Shown: positions 1-8,087 of the stretch, piece by piece
Layout of the letters: each line of letters opens with the position of its first letter
Position numbering within the stretch: the first letter of the stretch is position 1
From: Actinoplanes flavus
Lineage (GTDB): Bacteria; Actinomycetota; Actinomycetes; Mycobacteriales; Micromonosporaceae
Direction of reading: 5' to 3'
Length of the DNA: 64,000 nt
NCBI RefSeq assembly: GCF_017592555.1
Contig: NZ_JAGFNS010000043.1
Span: 1-64,000 of the forward strand
Notes under the pieces: model-generated
Told to the model about the DNA's origin: nothing
The model's database searches: none
What the model saw: the letters and a program-made list of their open reading frames with translations, nothing else
Made by a program: the position numbers and the translations under genes

Positions 1-96
1 AACACCATCCGCCGCCACTCCCGGCTCGGACAGCAGTCACCGATCACCTACGAGCGGATCCACGCAACATCAACTACGATCGCCCAAGCCGCATAA
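1..96 (+). CDS. IS3-family transposase OrfB, C-terminal fragment
   Basis: Frame 1 encodes 31 residues before a TAA stop. They include NTIRRHSRLGQQSP followed by ITYE, which matches the extreme C terminus of IS3-family (rve/DDE integrase) transposases, where an N-x-x-R-x-H-S-x-L-G-x-x-S-P motif follows the last catalytic Glu. The rest of the gene is upstream of the window, so neither the DDE residues nor the frameshift window between OrfA and OrfB can be checked. The short length comes from the window edge; whether the element is intact is unknown. Confidence 0.75.
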   Translation, partial: NTIRRHSRLGQQSPITYERIHATSTTIAQAA

Positions 97-127
97 ACCC
101 CGTGTCCAAGTTCCGGGGGTAAGGCCC
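1..127 (+). mobile_element. Right end of an IS3-family insertion sequence (cut by window edge)
   Basis: The window opens inside a transposase reading frame that stops at 94-96. A likely terminal inverted repeat follows at about 100-119, with the core GTGTCCAAGTTCCGG in the arrangement typical of IS3-family right ends. The outer boundary is estimated, because the left end lies outside the window and cannot be compared. Beyond it the sequence changes to a gene-poor, repetitive region. Confidence 0.6.
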
Positions 128-251
128 GCCGGCTTCGTTCGCTGGTGCTCGCGGGCGGAAGGCTTGAGGGGATTGGCTTCGGCTCGGCTGCGTCCAGCAT
201 TGCGCCCGCGCCATTGGGTTCGGTGGAACCTCAGAGGGCTGTGGGGATGGT

Positions 252-340
252 CGGCCGGGGTCGGATGTGGTGACTGGGTGGAACCGTGGGTCGCGATGAT
301 GCGCCGGGGTCCGGTGTGGTGACTGGGCCGGGGCGTGGGT
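252..340 (+). repeat. Two imperfect 40-bp direct repeats
   Basis: The copies at about 252-291 and 301-340 share a GGGGTC-x-GGTGTGGTGACTGGG-type core. They differ at scattered positions and start 49 bp apart. No coding function is apparent. Confidence 0.5.
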
Positions 341-596
341 GGGGATGGTTGGCCCGGTGTCGAGACTTGGCGGATTGAGGGGCTTGGGGCAGTGATGGCC
401 TTCTGCGTCGGCCGCTCGGGTCTGATGTCGCCGGGCCAGCGGAGGTGAGAGTGCTTGATGGGCCCGAGGCGTGCGAATGCGTGAGGAGACGGGGCGGAGT
501 CGAGAGGCTGTGAGGGATAGGGGGCGCAAGTCGGTGGCGGAACGGTCGGGTGCTGGGGCCGGTGGCGCTGGAAAGAGGACGGTGGTGATGGCTGAC

Positions 597-817
597 GGCC
601 GGTCGGGTGCGGCTGAGGGGTGGTGAAAGGTGGAATGGCCGGTCGGGTGCGGCTGAGGGGTGGTGAAAGGCGGAATGGCCGGTCTGGTGGGGCCGATGGG
701 TGGTGAGGGAGCGGAGTCGCCGGATTGGTGCGGCTGAGGGGATGGTCAAGGAGGAGCCACCGGATTGGTGGGGCTGAGGGGGTGGTGGCGGAGCAGAGTC
801 GCCGGATTGGGGCGGGC
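597..817 (+). repeat. About 5.5 tandem copies of a 40-bp unit
   Basis: Units start near 597, 637, 677, 718 and 758, with a partial copy at 798. The first two are nearly identical over 40 bp and contain GGTCGGGTGCGGCTGAGGGG; later copies drift. The unit length is not a multiple of 3 and there is no spacer between copies, so this is a minisatellite rather than a CRISPR array or a coding repeat. Confidence 0.75.
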
Positions 818-1124
818 GGCCGGCGGGTGCGGGGGCGAAACTGTCGGTGATGTGTCTCTTGGTGATGAGTTGCGCACTGTGGACACGGCAGTCGCCGGGA
901 TAGGTGGGCCGTGCGGGTGCTGGAGTGGGGCGCTTTGTGCGTACCGGGGAAGGGTTTGAGCGGGTGGGACCGCGAAGCGGATGGATGAGCCGAACGTCGG
1001 ACGCTCGTCCGGGTGACGTGTGCGACGGAGCGCCTGCCGGGGCTACCCGCCCGGATGATCGGGGGATGCCGTGGTGCCGTGCGCTGGCGTAAGCAGGAAA
1101 CCCAGAGCGGGCGGGGAGGTCGCT

Positions 1125-2642
1125 GTGGGAGCGCGGGTGGTGAGCGATGTGCGGGTCCGGGTCGATGAGAGTGGGGCGCCGTGGCTGGCGACCGTGCGCG
1201 GGGTCCTCGATTCGCTGCCGGGGATGGCGGCCTATCTGCTCGCCGAGATCGACGGGCACGGGCGGCTCATCGACCTGGTGTGGGCGGCGGCCAGCCCGGA
1301 GGCGGTGACTCCGGACGGGCGGCTCGGGTCGCAGCTGATCGGCGTGCCGGTGACCCGGATCGCGCCGGACGTGAGGGCCGAGGAGCGGTGGAAGGTCTAC
1401 CAGCGGGTGATGGAGACCGGGGAGCCGGCCGATCTCGACGCGGTGCGGATCGGGGACAGCGAGTTCACCGTGCGGGCCCGGCGGCTCGGGCCGGGGCTGC
1501 TGGTCAGCTGGGAGCGGCTGGACCGGCTGCACCGGTTCGGCGGCATGGAGCAGCTCGGCAATCTCGGCTGGGGGGAGTGGGATCTGGCCAGCGGGGAGAT
1601 CTACTGGTCGCCGCAGCTGTACCGGATCTACGAGCGGGATCCGGCGCTCGGTCCGCTCGGCCGGGACGAGGCGGACGGGATCGTGGTGGAGGACGACCGT
1701 CCGCTCCAGGCGGCCGCCCGGTCGGCGTTCGAGCGGTCCGAGCGGGTGGACGTGACCACCCGGGTGCGGATCGGTGGGCGGATCAAGCATCTGCGGACGG
1801 TCGTCGACGCGGTCCGCGACGGCGGCGGGCAGCCGTTGCGGATCTGCGGGATCGTCCAGGACGTCACCGGGCAGCAGGCCAACGTGGAACGGCTGGCCGA
1901 GGTGGAGCGCACCCTCGCGGCCGAGCACGAGCTGGCCGCCCGTCTCCAGCGGATCATTCTGCCGATCCCGGCCGAGCCGATCGACCTGCCGGGGCTGCGG
2001 GTAGCGGTGCGCTATCTGCCGGCCGGGCACGAGACGCTGGTCGGCGGGGACTGGTACCACGCGGCGGCGCTGCGTGACGGGTCGGTGCTGCTCGCCGTCG
2101 GCGACGTCGCCGGGCACGGCACGCACGCGGCCACCACGATGGCCCAGCTGCGGCACGCGCTGCGCGCTCTCGCCGTGGTCACCAGCGATCCCGGTACGCT
2201 GCTCGAGCACCTGAACCGGCTGACGTGCGAGCTGGAGGCGGAGTCGCCGGAGCTGTCGGCGACCGCCGTGGTGGCCCGGTTCGATCCGGTGCGCGGTGAG
2301 CTGGTGTGGGCGCAGGCCGGGCACCCGCCGCCGCTGCTGAGCCGGGGCGGGCACACGGCCCCGCTGTCCCGGCCGCCCGGCCCGATGCTGGGTGTGGTCG
2401 ACGACGCCCGGTACAGCGACGCCGTCCTCAGTTTCCACACCGGTGACGTGCTGCTGCTCTACACCGACGGGCTGGTCGAGCACCGGCGCAGCAGCCTGGA
2501 CGTGGGCCTGGACGCGGTGATCACCTCGGTCGACGACGCGGTGCGGACCGCCCCCGAGCAGCCGCTGGCCGAACTGCTGGCCCGGTTGCGCCGCGCCAAC
2601 CCGGACGACGACACCTGCATCCTGGCGGCCCGGCCCCGTTAG
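1125..2642 (+). CDS. PAS-domain SpoIIE/PP2C-type serine phosphatase
   Basis: Predicted cytoplasmic PP2C-family phosphatase of the SpoIIE/RsbU type, about 505 aa. The N-terminal third looks like sensory PAS-type sequence; one PAS core is visible around LGWGEWDLASGEIYWSPQLY. The C-terminal 230 residues carry the SpoIIE metal-site signatures GGDWY, VGDVAGHG, LLLYTDGLVEHR and the terminal DDDTC. Such proteins dephosphorylate anti-anti-sigma factors in partner-switching modules; no kinase or antagonist gene lies beside it, so the target is unknown. I chose GTG at 1125 because GGGGAGG sits 5 nt upstream. An upstream in-frame ATG at 1071 would add 18 residues. A small TusA-like gene follows 13 bp after the stop. 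Confidence 0.85.
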   Translation: MGARVVSDVRVRVDESGAPWLATVRGVLDSLPGMAAYLLAEIDGHGRLIDLVWAAASPEAVTPDGRLGSQLIGVPVTRIAPDVRAEERWKVYQRVMETGEPADLDAVRIGDSEFTVRARRLGPGLLVSWERLDRLHRFGGMEQLGNLGWGEWDLASGEIYWSPQLYRIYERDPALGPLGRDEADGIVVEDDRPLQAAARSAFERSERVDVTTRVRIGGRIKHLRTVVDAVRDGGGQPLRICGIVQDVTGQQANVERLAEVERTLAAEHELAARLQRIILPIPAEPIDLPGLRVAVRYLPAGHETLVGGDWYHAAALRDGSVLLAVGDVAGHGTHAATTMAQLRHALRALAVVTSDPGTLLEHLNRLTCELEAESPELSATAVVARFDPVRGELVWAQAGHPPPLLSRGGHTAPLSRPPGPMLGVVDDARYSDAVLSFHTGDVLLLYTDGLVEHRRSSLDVGLDAVITSVDDAVRTAPEQPLAELLARLRRANPDDDTCILAARPR

Positions 2643-2655
2643 GCATGATCGGGGT

Positions 2656-2931
2656 ATGAGCCCGGTCGTTCTGGACGGTGGAGACCGCCGTTGTGTGCTG
2701 CTGCTGATCGAGCTGCGGAAACTGACGACCACGCTGGCCGGCGGGGCGGTCGTCCACCTGATCGCCACCGATCCGGCCGCGCCCATCGACCTGCCCGCCT
2801 GGTGTCACCTGACCGGCCACGAGTACCTGGGACCGGTCGACGGGCACGACCGTCCGGCGTACGGGGTCCGGGTGTCCGCCGCCGCGACCGCGACCCGGGC
2901 CGACCGGCCGTGGCATAGATCGGACGTATAG
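2656..2931 (+). CDS. TusA/SirA-family sulfur-carrier-like protein
   Basis: A 91-aa protein of the TusA fold (PF01206). It shows the family pattern of an N-terminal Cys followed by a helix, then GGAVVHLIATDPAAPIDLPA and W-C-H-L-T-G-H-E. In TusA proteins the Cys of the CPxP motif carries persulfide sulfur. Here the motif reads R-C-V-L-L, so the Cys is kept but both prolines are lost, which makes normal sulfur relay uncertain. The last 20 residues are Ala/Thr/Arg-rich and may be disordered. It sits 13 bp after the phosphatase gene and could be co-transcribed. Family assignment is good; function is open. Confidence 0.7.
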   Translation: MSPVVLDGGDRRCVLLLIELRKLTTTLAGGAVVHLIATDPAAPIDLPAWCHLTGHEYLGPVDGHDRPAYGVRVSAAATATRADRPWHRSDV

Positions 2932-2959
2932 GGCGGTTCGTGCCGGGTATCCGGCCGTA

Positions 2960-4219
2960 ATGATCCGGTACGGGGACGAGGTGGCCTCGATCGCCCGGCC
3001 GTTGCGCGATCCGGGGGACCTGGCGATCCTCCTGGATCGCGCGGCCGCCGCGCGGGTCGTGATGATCGGCGAGGCCACCCATGGGACGCACGAGTTCTAC
3101 GAGTGGCGGGCCGAGCTCACGAAACGGCTGATCGCCGAGTGCGGGTACTCCTTCGTCGCGGTGGAGGGGGACTGGCCGGACTGCGAGCGGGTTAACGCCG
3201 CGGTCCGCGACGACCGGGCCGACCCGCGGGACGCGCTGGTCCGCTACGACCGCTGGCCCACCTGGATGTGGGCGAACGAGGAGACCGTCGACTTCACCCG
3301 CTGGCTGCACGCCCGCAACATGCGGCGGGCCCCGGACGACCGGGTCGGCTTCCACGGGCTGGACGTCTACTCGCTGTGGGAGTCGATGCGCGAGATCCTC
3401 ACCTGGTTGCGCGAGCACGACCCGGATCTGGTGCCGGCCGCGCTGGACGCGTACCGGTGCTTCGAGCCGTACAACGAGGATCCCAACGCGTACGGCTGGG
3501 CCACCCAGTTGGTGCCGGCCGCCTGCGAGGACCGGGTGGTGACGATGCTGGCGGCGGTCCGCGACCGGGACTTCGGGTTGTGGCAGAACGCCGAGGTGGT
3601 GGCCGGGGCGGAGAGCTACTACCGGGCCATGGTCCGCGGCGGCCCGGAGGCGTGGAACGTCCGCGACCGGCACATGGACCAGACTCTGGACCGGCTGCTG
3701 CGCCGGTACGGGCCCACGTCGAAGGCGGTGGTGTGGGCGCACAACACGCACGTCGGCGACGCCCGCGCCACCGATCAGTCCCAGTACGGCGAGGTCACCA
3801 TCGGTCAGCTGGCGCGGGAACGGTACGGCGACGCCCAGGTGCTGCTGGTCGGTTTCGGCACCTACCGCGGAACGGTGGTGGCCGGACCGGGCTGGGGCCA
3901 GCCGATGGAGGTCATGGGTGTGCCCGAGGCGCGGCCGGGTTCGCTGGAGGAAGTCTTACACGCGGCCGCTCCGCCGTGCGGGCTGTTCGTCTTCCCCGCC
4001 GAGGGCCCGCGACCGGATCTGCTCACCACGGTGTTGCCGCACCGGGCGATCGGCGTGGTCTACCGGGCGGAGCGGGAGCGCTGGGCCAATTACGTGCCGA
4101 CCGTGCTGGGTGAACGTTACGACGCGTTTCTGTGGTTCGGGGAGACGCGGGCGCTGCGGCCGCTGCACACTCTGCGGGTGGACGCGCACGAGCCGGAGAC
4201 GTACCCCAGTGGTGTCTGA
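2960..4219 (+). CDS. Erythromycin-esterase-family protein
   Basis: A 419-aa member of the erythromycin esterase family (PF05139; EreA/SucC-like fold). Family signatures are visible: GEATHGTHEFY near residue 35 and VAVEGDWPDCERVN near residue 70, supplying the His and Glu residues implicated in catalysis in EreB-type enzymes, and VVWAHNTHVGDA near residue 258. Most actinobacterial members are not proven macrolide esterases, and this one lies outside any visible resistance or biosynthesis cluster, so the substrate is unknown. It is a stand-alone domain, without the phosphoribosyltransferase fusion seen in some relatives. The ATG at 2960 has only a weak ribosome-binding site. Confidence 0.85.
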   Translation: MIRYGDEVASIARPLRDPGDLAILLDRAAAARVVMIGEATHGTHEFYEWRAELTKRLIAECGYSFVAVEGDWPDCERVNAAVRDDRADPRDALVRYDRWPTWMWANEETVDFTRWLHARNMRRAPDDRVGFHGLDVYSLWESMREILTWLREHDPDLVPAALDAYRCFEPYNEDPNAYGWATQLVPAACEDRVVTMLAAVRDRDFGLWQNAEVVAGAESYYRAMVRGGPEAWNVRDRHMDQTLDRLLRRYGPTSKAVVWAHNTHVGDARATDQSQYGEVTIGQLARERYGDAQVLLVGFGTYRGTVVAGPGWGQPMEVMGVPEARPGSLEEVLHAAAPPCGLFVFPAEGPRPDLLTTVLPHRAIGVVYRAERERWANYVPTVLGERYDAFLWFGETRALRPLHTLRVDAHEPETYPSGV

Positions 4220-4407
4220 TTAAGACCATGAAACGCCGGTTAAATGGATCTTTCGAATATCGGTGGCACATCATTCAGTTGACGTGTGCGGATACCTGAA
4301 AGGGCACGGACATGTGCCCGTGAATGCTGATCCACGGTGGGGGAACGCGGTTTTAGGCTGTGGCCTTCATCGATCATCCATTTCGGATACAGCAGGAACG
4401 GGGTGCC

Positions 4408-5505
4408 ATGAAGAAGATCTCCCGACTCGTCCTCGCCGCGTTGATCGCCGCGTGCGGGGTGGTCGTCGCGACCGCCGGACCGGCGTACGCGACAGTGCCG
4501 GGATACGTGCTCAGCTCGTCCACCGCGAGTCTGCCGCCGAGTCTGTCCGCTCTCGCCACCGGTAAGCGGATCCAGTACGTCACCACCACCATCAACGGTG
4601 GGGTCGTCCCCGCGACCGGTCTGGTCCTCACCCCGCGCACCAACAAGAAGAACCGGGTCGTGGCGTGGGGGCACGGCACCACCGGGCTCGCCGACACCTG
4701 CGCGCCGTCCACCAACCAGGCGGTGTTCTGGGAGGAGGCCCGGATCGCCGTCGCCGAACTGCTCGAACGCGGCTGGACGGTGGCCGCGCCGGACTATCCC
4801 GGGCTCGGGACGGTGCAGCAGCACCCCTACCTGATCGGAGCCAGCGCCGGCCGGTCGATGATCGACAACGTACGGGCGGCCCGCAACCTCGACGCGGCGC
4901 TCTCCACCCAGTACGTCGTCGACGGCCACTCGCAGGGCGGCTCCGGTGCCCTGTTCGCCAGTCAGCTCGCCCCGTCCTACGACGGCAACCTGGTCCTCAA
5001 GGGCGCCGTCGCGATCGCCCCGCTCTCCAACGCGCAGGAGATCATCCCGTACATTGCCGGCACTCCGGTCCAGGGTTACCTGGTGATGGCCCTGTTCGGC
5101 GTGGCCGCCGTCGATCCGAGCTTCAAGCCCGCCAACGTCCTCGCCGCCCCCGCCGAGGCCCAGCTCGGCGTCCTCCAGACCGGCTGCCTGTACGAGATCC
5201 TGGCCACCTACGAGAACTTCACCGCCGCACAGCTGGTCGAGGGCGGCACCGTGCCGGCCGCGGTGATCACCAAGATGGCCTCCTACGAGAACCCGCTCCA
5301 GACCGCGCCGAGCTCGCCGATCCTGCTCGTGCACGGCACCGACGACGAGGCCGTCCCCTACTTCCTCTCCGAGATGCTGGCCGGACAGATCCAGGCGTAC
5401 GGCGTCTCGCTCACCTTCGAGACGATCGAGGGCGCCACCCACGACACCGCCGTGATCGAGTCCGCCGACCTGGTGGCGGACTGGATCGCCGCCCGGTTCG
5501 CCTGA
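4408..5505 (+). CDS. Secreted lipase/esterase (LIP family, alpha/beta hydrolase)
   Basis: A 365-aa exported hydrolase of the secretory lipase type (PF03583). The start at 4408 is supported by GGAACGGGG 6-14 nt upstream and gives a classical signal peptide: Lys-Lys-x-x-Arg, a hydrophobic core, and a probable cleavage after ATAGPAYA. The nucleophile elbow is GHSQGG around residue 172. A late Asp lies in HGTDDEAVP and the catalytic His in EGATHDT, so the triad looks complete. An in-frame ATG at 4360 would add 16 residues in front of the signal peptide and is less likely. It acts outside the cell on lipid or polyester substrates; specificity cannot be read from sequence. The gene ends at a strong hairpin shared with the convergent methyltransferase gene. 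Confidence 0.85.
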   Translation: MKKISRLVLAALIAACGVVVATAGPAYATVPGYVLSSSTASLPPSLSALATGKRIQYVTTTINGGVVPATGLVLTPRTNKKNRVVAWGHGTTGLADTCAPSTNQAVFWEEARIAVAELLERGWTVAAPDYPGLGTVQQHPYLIGASAGRSMIDNVRAARNLDAALSTQYVVDGHSQGGSGALFASQLAPSYDGNLVLKGAVAIAPLSNAQEIIPYIAGTPVQGYLVMALFGVAAVDPSFKPANVLAAPAEAQLGVLQTGCLYEILATYENFTAAQLVEGGTVPAAVITKMASYENPLQTAPSSPILLVHGTDDEAVPYFLSEMLAGQIQAYGVSLTFETIEGATHDTAVIESADLVADWIAARFA

Positions 5506-5517
5506 TCGACAACGGAC

Positions 5518-5545
5518 GCGCCCGGCGGCTCAGCCCGCCGGGCGC
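5518..5545. terminator. Bidirectional hairpin between lipase and methyltransferase genes
   Basis: Perfect 11-bp arms (GCGCCCGGCGG and its complement) enclose a 6-nt loop. The hairpin lies just after the lipase stop and includes the stop codon region of the convergent methyltransferase gene. No U tract follows, as is common in high-GC actinomycetes. Confidence 0.7.
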
Positions 5546-6315
5546 ACCGCCCCGACCAGGCGCACCCCGGTGCTCATCACCGGCGGCTCGGGCAGCACCG
5601 GCGCGAGCGCGGCCAGCAGCCCGGGACGGCGCCCGGTGGGGACCCGGCGCAGCACGGTCCGGCCCGCGTGCGAGTCCACCCAGGCGAGGAAGTGCTCCAG
5701 GTCGCGGAATTCACTGCGTACCGTCAGCTCGTCGATCGTGACGTCGGCGAAGCCGGCGGCGCCGACCGCGGACCGCAGGGTGTCCTCGTTGTCGAACATC
5801 GCCGGGAGTTTCGGCTGCTGAGGTGGCTCGTCGGTGTGCGTGCCGATCACCCGCATCGCCTCCTGGTAGCCGGCGTCGAAGGCCGCGAAACAGCTGAACG
5901 CGAGCCGGCCGCCGGGCCGCAGCAGCCGAAGGTACGACCGCAGCGCGGCCTCCGGATCCGGCAGGAAGAACAACACCAGGCCGAGCGCCACCACGTCGAA
6001 CGAGCCGTCCGGGAAGTCCGGCGCCTGCCCGTCGCCGACCGTCACGGTGACCTGCGGCAACCCGGCGGCCGCGGCCCGGGTCAGCGCCACCATGGCCGGC
6101 GCCATGTCGATTCCGGTCACCGAACCGGTCGGGCCGACCGCCGCGGCCGCCGGGAACAGCACCGCGCCGCGCCCGCAGCCCACGTCCAGAACGCGCTCAC
6201 CGGCGCGGATCCCGGCGGCGGCGACCAGCGCCGACCCCATCGGCCCGACGAACTCCACCCCCACGCTGTCGTACTCCGCGGCGGCCGCATCGAAGACGTC
6301 ATATGGTTTCGTCAT
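5530..6315 (-). CDS. Class I SAM-dependent methyltransferase
   Basis: A 261-aa Rossmann-fold methyltransferase of the UbiE/Methyltransf_11 type. Motif I is VLDVGCGRGAVLFPAA near residue 43, the acidic residue after strand 2 is in VTGIDMAP, and motif IV-like FDVVALGLVLFFLPD follows. These bind S-adenosylmethionine; the substrate is not predictable. The start codon lies 5 bp after the stop of the SPL-family gene on the same strand, so the two are probably one transcript. It ends in the bidirectional hairpin at 5518-5545. Confidence 0.85.
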   Translation of the reverse strand: MTKPYDVFDAAAAEYDSVGVEFVGPMGSALVAAAGIRAGERVLDVGCGRGAVLFPAAAAVGPTGSVTGIDMAPAMVALTRAAAAGLPQVTVTVGDGQAPDFPDGSFDVVALGLVLFFLPDPEAALRSYLRLLRPGGRLAFSCFAAFDAGYQEAMRVIGTHTDEPPQQPKLPAMFDNEDTLRSAVGAAGFADVTIDELTVRSEFRDLEHFLAWVDSHAGRTVLRRVPTGRRPGLLAALAPVLPEPPVMSTGVRLVGAVRPAG

Positions 6316-6320
6316 AGGAC

Positions 6321-7379
6321 TCAGAATGCATAACGAACCCGCAGATACGGCGCACGCGCGCCGATCAGATCGACGAGCGCCGTCACGTAGGAGCCCTTCG
6401 CGCCGGTGCGGTAACGGACGTTCAGATCACCGTTCTGCGAGCGTTTCACCTGCTGGAGGTCGGGGCGCCAGATCAGTTCCTCGGCGCGTGGATGCCAGCC
6501 GAGGTTGATCTCGTGCAGTCCGCGATTATGGGTCAGGAAAATGATCTCCGCCGCCAGCTGGCTCTTCGTCGCCGCGTTCGTTCCGGCGGTGAGCTGATCC
6601 AGCAGTTCGGCCCAATCCTCGAGCCAGCCGTCGCGGACCACCACCGGGCTCAGATTGACGTGCACCTCGTACCCGGCCGCCACGAAATCGTCGATCGCCG
6701 CGATCCGTTCCCCGATCCCGCTGGTGCGGATGTCGAGCACCCGGGAATCGGCCGCCGGCATCAGCGAGAACCGGATCCGCGTCCGGCCTCGCGGATCCCA
6801 TGCGAGCAGGTCCCGGTTGACGTGCTTGGTGGCGAAACTGGCCTTCGCGTTCGGGATCTCCCGGAACAGCGAGACCAGATCCCGGACGTTGTCGCTGATC
6901 CGCGCGTCCACCGAGCAGTCCGAATTCTCACCGATGTCATAAACCCAGGACTCCGGGTCGCATTCGTTCGGCTGCGGCTTGCCGCCCTGCCGGGCCGCGT
7001 GCCTTCGGAGGTACGCGGAAATGCGCTCGATGTTGGCGAAAACGGTGATCGGATTGCTGTAGCCCTTGTGTCGCGGGACATAGCAGTAGGCGCACGCCAT
7101 GGCGCAGCCGTTCGCCGTCGACGGGGCGATGAAGTCGGCGGAGCGGCCGTTCGGGCGGGCGGTGAGTGTCTTCTTCACGCCCAGGACCAGCGCCTCCCGT
7201 TTGATCCGCACCCAGCGCCGGACGTTCGCCTCGTCGCCGTGCACCTCCGGGATCCGCTGGTGGCTCTCCACCTCGACGATCGTCGCCGCCGGGAAGCGGG
7301 CCAGGATCTCGCGGCCTCGGGGCAGCTCGGCGGCGGCCGGTTCGAGGTAGATGCGCTGGATGTCCAACAGGTCACTCAC
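6321..7379 (-). CDS. Spore-photoproduct-lyase-family radical SAM protein
   Basis: About 352 aa in the SPL family of radical SAM enzymes. The cluster-binding motif is C-A-M-A-C-A-Y-C (CxxxCxxC) inside STANGCAMACAYCYVPRHKG. The family hallmarks ARPNGRSADF, SFATKHVN and RIRFSLMP follow. Bacillus SPL repairs the thymine spore photoproduct with 5'-deoxyadenosyl radical chemistry; actinobacterial relatives form a separate clade whose substrate is not established, so DNA repair is an inference. I prefer the GTG start at 7379, where the conserved segment SDLLDIQRIYLEP begins. An ATG at 7439 would add 20 residues unlike the family. It heads a two-gene unit with the methyltransferase gene. Confidence 0.85.
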   Translation of the reverse strand: MSDLLDIQRIYLEPAAAELPRGREILARFPAATIVEVESHQRIPEVHGDEANVRRWVRIKREALVLGVKKTLTARPNGRSADFIAPSTANGCAMACAYCYVPRHKGYSNPITVFANIERISAYLRRHAARQGGKPQPNECDPESWVYDIGENSDCSVDARISDNVRDLVSLFREIPNAKASFATKHVNRDLLAWDPRGRTRIRFSLMPAADSRVLDIRTSGIGERIAAIDDFVAAGYEVHVNLSPVVVRDGWLEDWAELLDQLTAGTNAATKSQLAAEIIFLTHNRGLHEINLGWHPRAEELIWRPDLQQVKRSQNGDLNVRYRTGAKGSYVTALVDLIGARAPYLRVRYAF

Positions 7380-7529
7380 ACCCCCATTGTCCGTCAGGCC
7401 GGGTGAATCGATTCGCTCTGGCGCGTGCACTACCGCCACGAACGGGCGGCCAGGGATGTCCGGTCCCGCCGGAATGCCGTTGACTCGGCGCCGTCACCGC
7501 AGTCCAGCGACACCCGGATCGGAACCCGC

Positions 7530-7946
7530 GTGCCCTCTCTCCTGACCATCGGGCTGGCCGTCTCGCTCGTCACCGTGGCCCTGCTCCTGCTCACCCGCCG
7601 CCTCCGGAGGGCCGCACCCGCCGCGCCACCGCCGGACCCGGCTCCCTCCGCCTGGCGCCCTCCGGCCGCCGAGCCGGCCCGGCCCGGGTCGCGGGCCCCG
7701 GTCGCCGAACCGGCCCGCCCCGAGTCGCGGGTTCCGGTCGCCGGGCCGGAACCGAGCCGGTCACGGGCTTCGGTCGGCGGGCCGGAGGAGGGCCGGGAGC
7801 CGGTTCCCGCGGCGGGCGCCGGGCTCGTGGCCGTGGTGGACCCGGGACCGTTCGGGTCACGGGGGTGGATCGTGTCGGACACCGAACGGGCGGCGCTGGC
7901 CTGGGAGCCGCTCGCCGTGGTGAGGTCCGATCCCGGCCGACCGTGA
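7530..7946 (+). CDS. Small membrane-anchored Pro/Ala-rich hypothetical protein
   Basis: Unrecognised 138-aa protein. From a GTG at 7530 it begins with one hydrophobic segment (LLTIGLAVSLVTVALLLL), then RRLRR as a probable cytoplasmic anchor, then a Pro/Ala/Arg/Glu-rich tail built from three 12-residue repeats of the type AEPARPGSRAPV. The tail ends in a less biased segment containing DPGPFGSRGWIVSD. The frame is open upstream to an ATG at 7425, but that stretch is not membrane-like. The gene could be real or a composition artefact; the membrane segment followed by basic residues is the main support. Confidence 0.45.
   Translation: MPSLLTIGLAVSLVTVALLLLTRRLRRAAPAAPPPDPAPSAWRPPAAEPARPGSRAPVAEPARPESRVPVAGPEPSRSRASVGGPEEGREPVPAAGAGLVAVVDPGPFGSRGWIVSDTERAALAWEPLAVVRSDPGRP
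7668..7775 (+). repeat. Three in-frame 36-bp repeats
   Basis: The units at 7668-7703, 7704-7739 and 7740-7775 encode the 12-residue Pro/Ala/Arg/Ser repeat of the hypothetical membrane protein. The first two differ at a few positions and the third is more diverged; a fourth, weaker copy may follow. Confidence 0.6.
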
Positions 7947-8087
7947 CGGCTGGTGGCCGCCGATCCGGCGGGACCGTGACGGTGCGGTCGGCGGGGCACC
8001 CTGTCGGTTGTGCCCCTCACCGGAAACTCGTCCCCGGGGACATTGCTCACAGTTTCCTGGAAGGGCGGTGTTGGGCAAGGTTGGCGC

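Larger units (their letters stand above)
128..1124. other. Gene-poor, G-rich region between an IS end and the phosphatase gene
   Basis: About 1 kb without a convincing gene. The plus strand is strongly G-rich. Frames that stay open on the minus strand (74-529 and a longer one reaching 2786) are low-complexity Pro/Arg/Ser translations and look like composition artefacts. The region holds two sets of short tandem repeats, at 252-340 and 597-817. No tRNA or clear promoter was recognised. Confidence 0.6.

Noticed and set aside
597..817. Possible CRISPR array
   Set aside because: Copies are directly adjacent with no unique spacers and drift progressively; no cas genes in the window. The same holds for the arrays at 22753, 31494 and 36225.
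231..2786. Minus-strand open frame of 851 codons opposite the SpoIIE phosphatase gene
   Set aside because: Translation is Arg/Pro/His/Gln-rich without domains, as expected from the antisense of a GC-rich gene; the plus-strand product has clear PP2C motifs.
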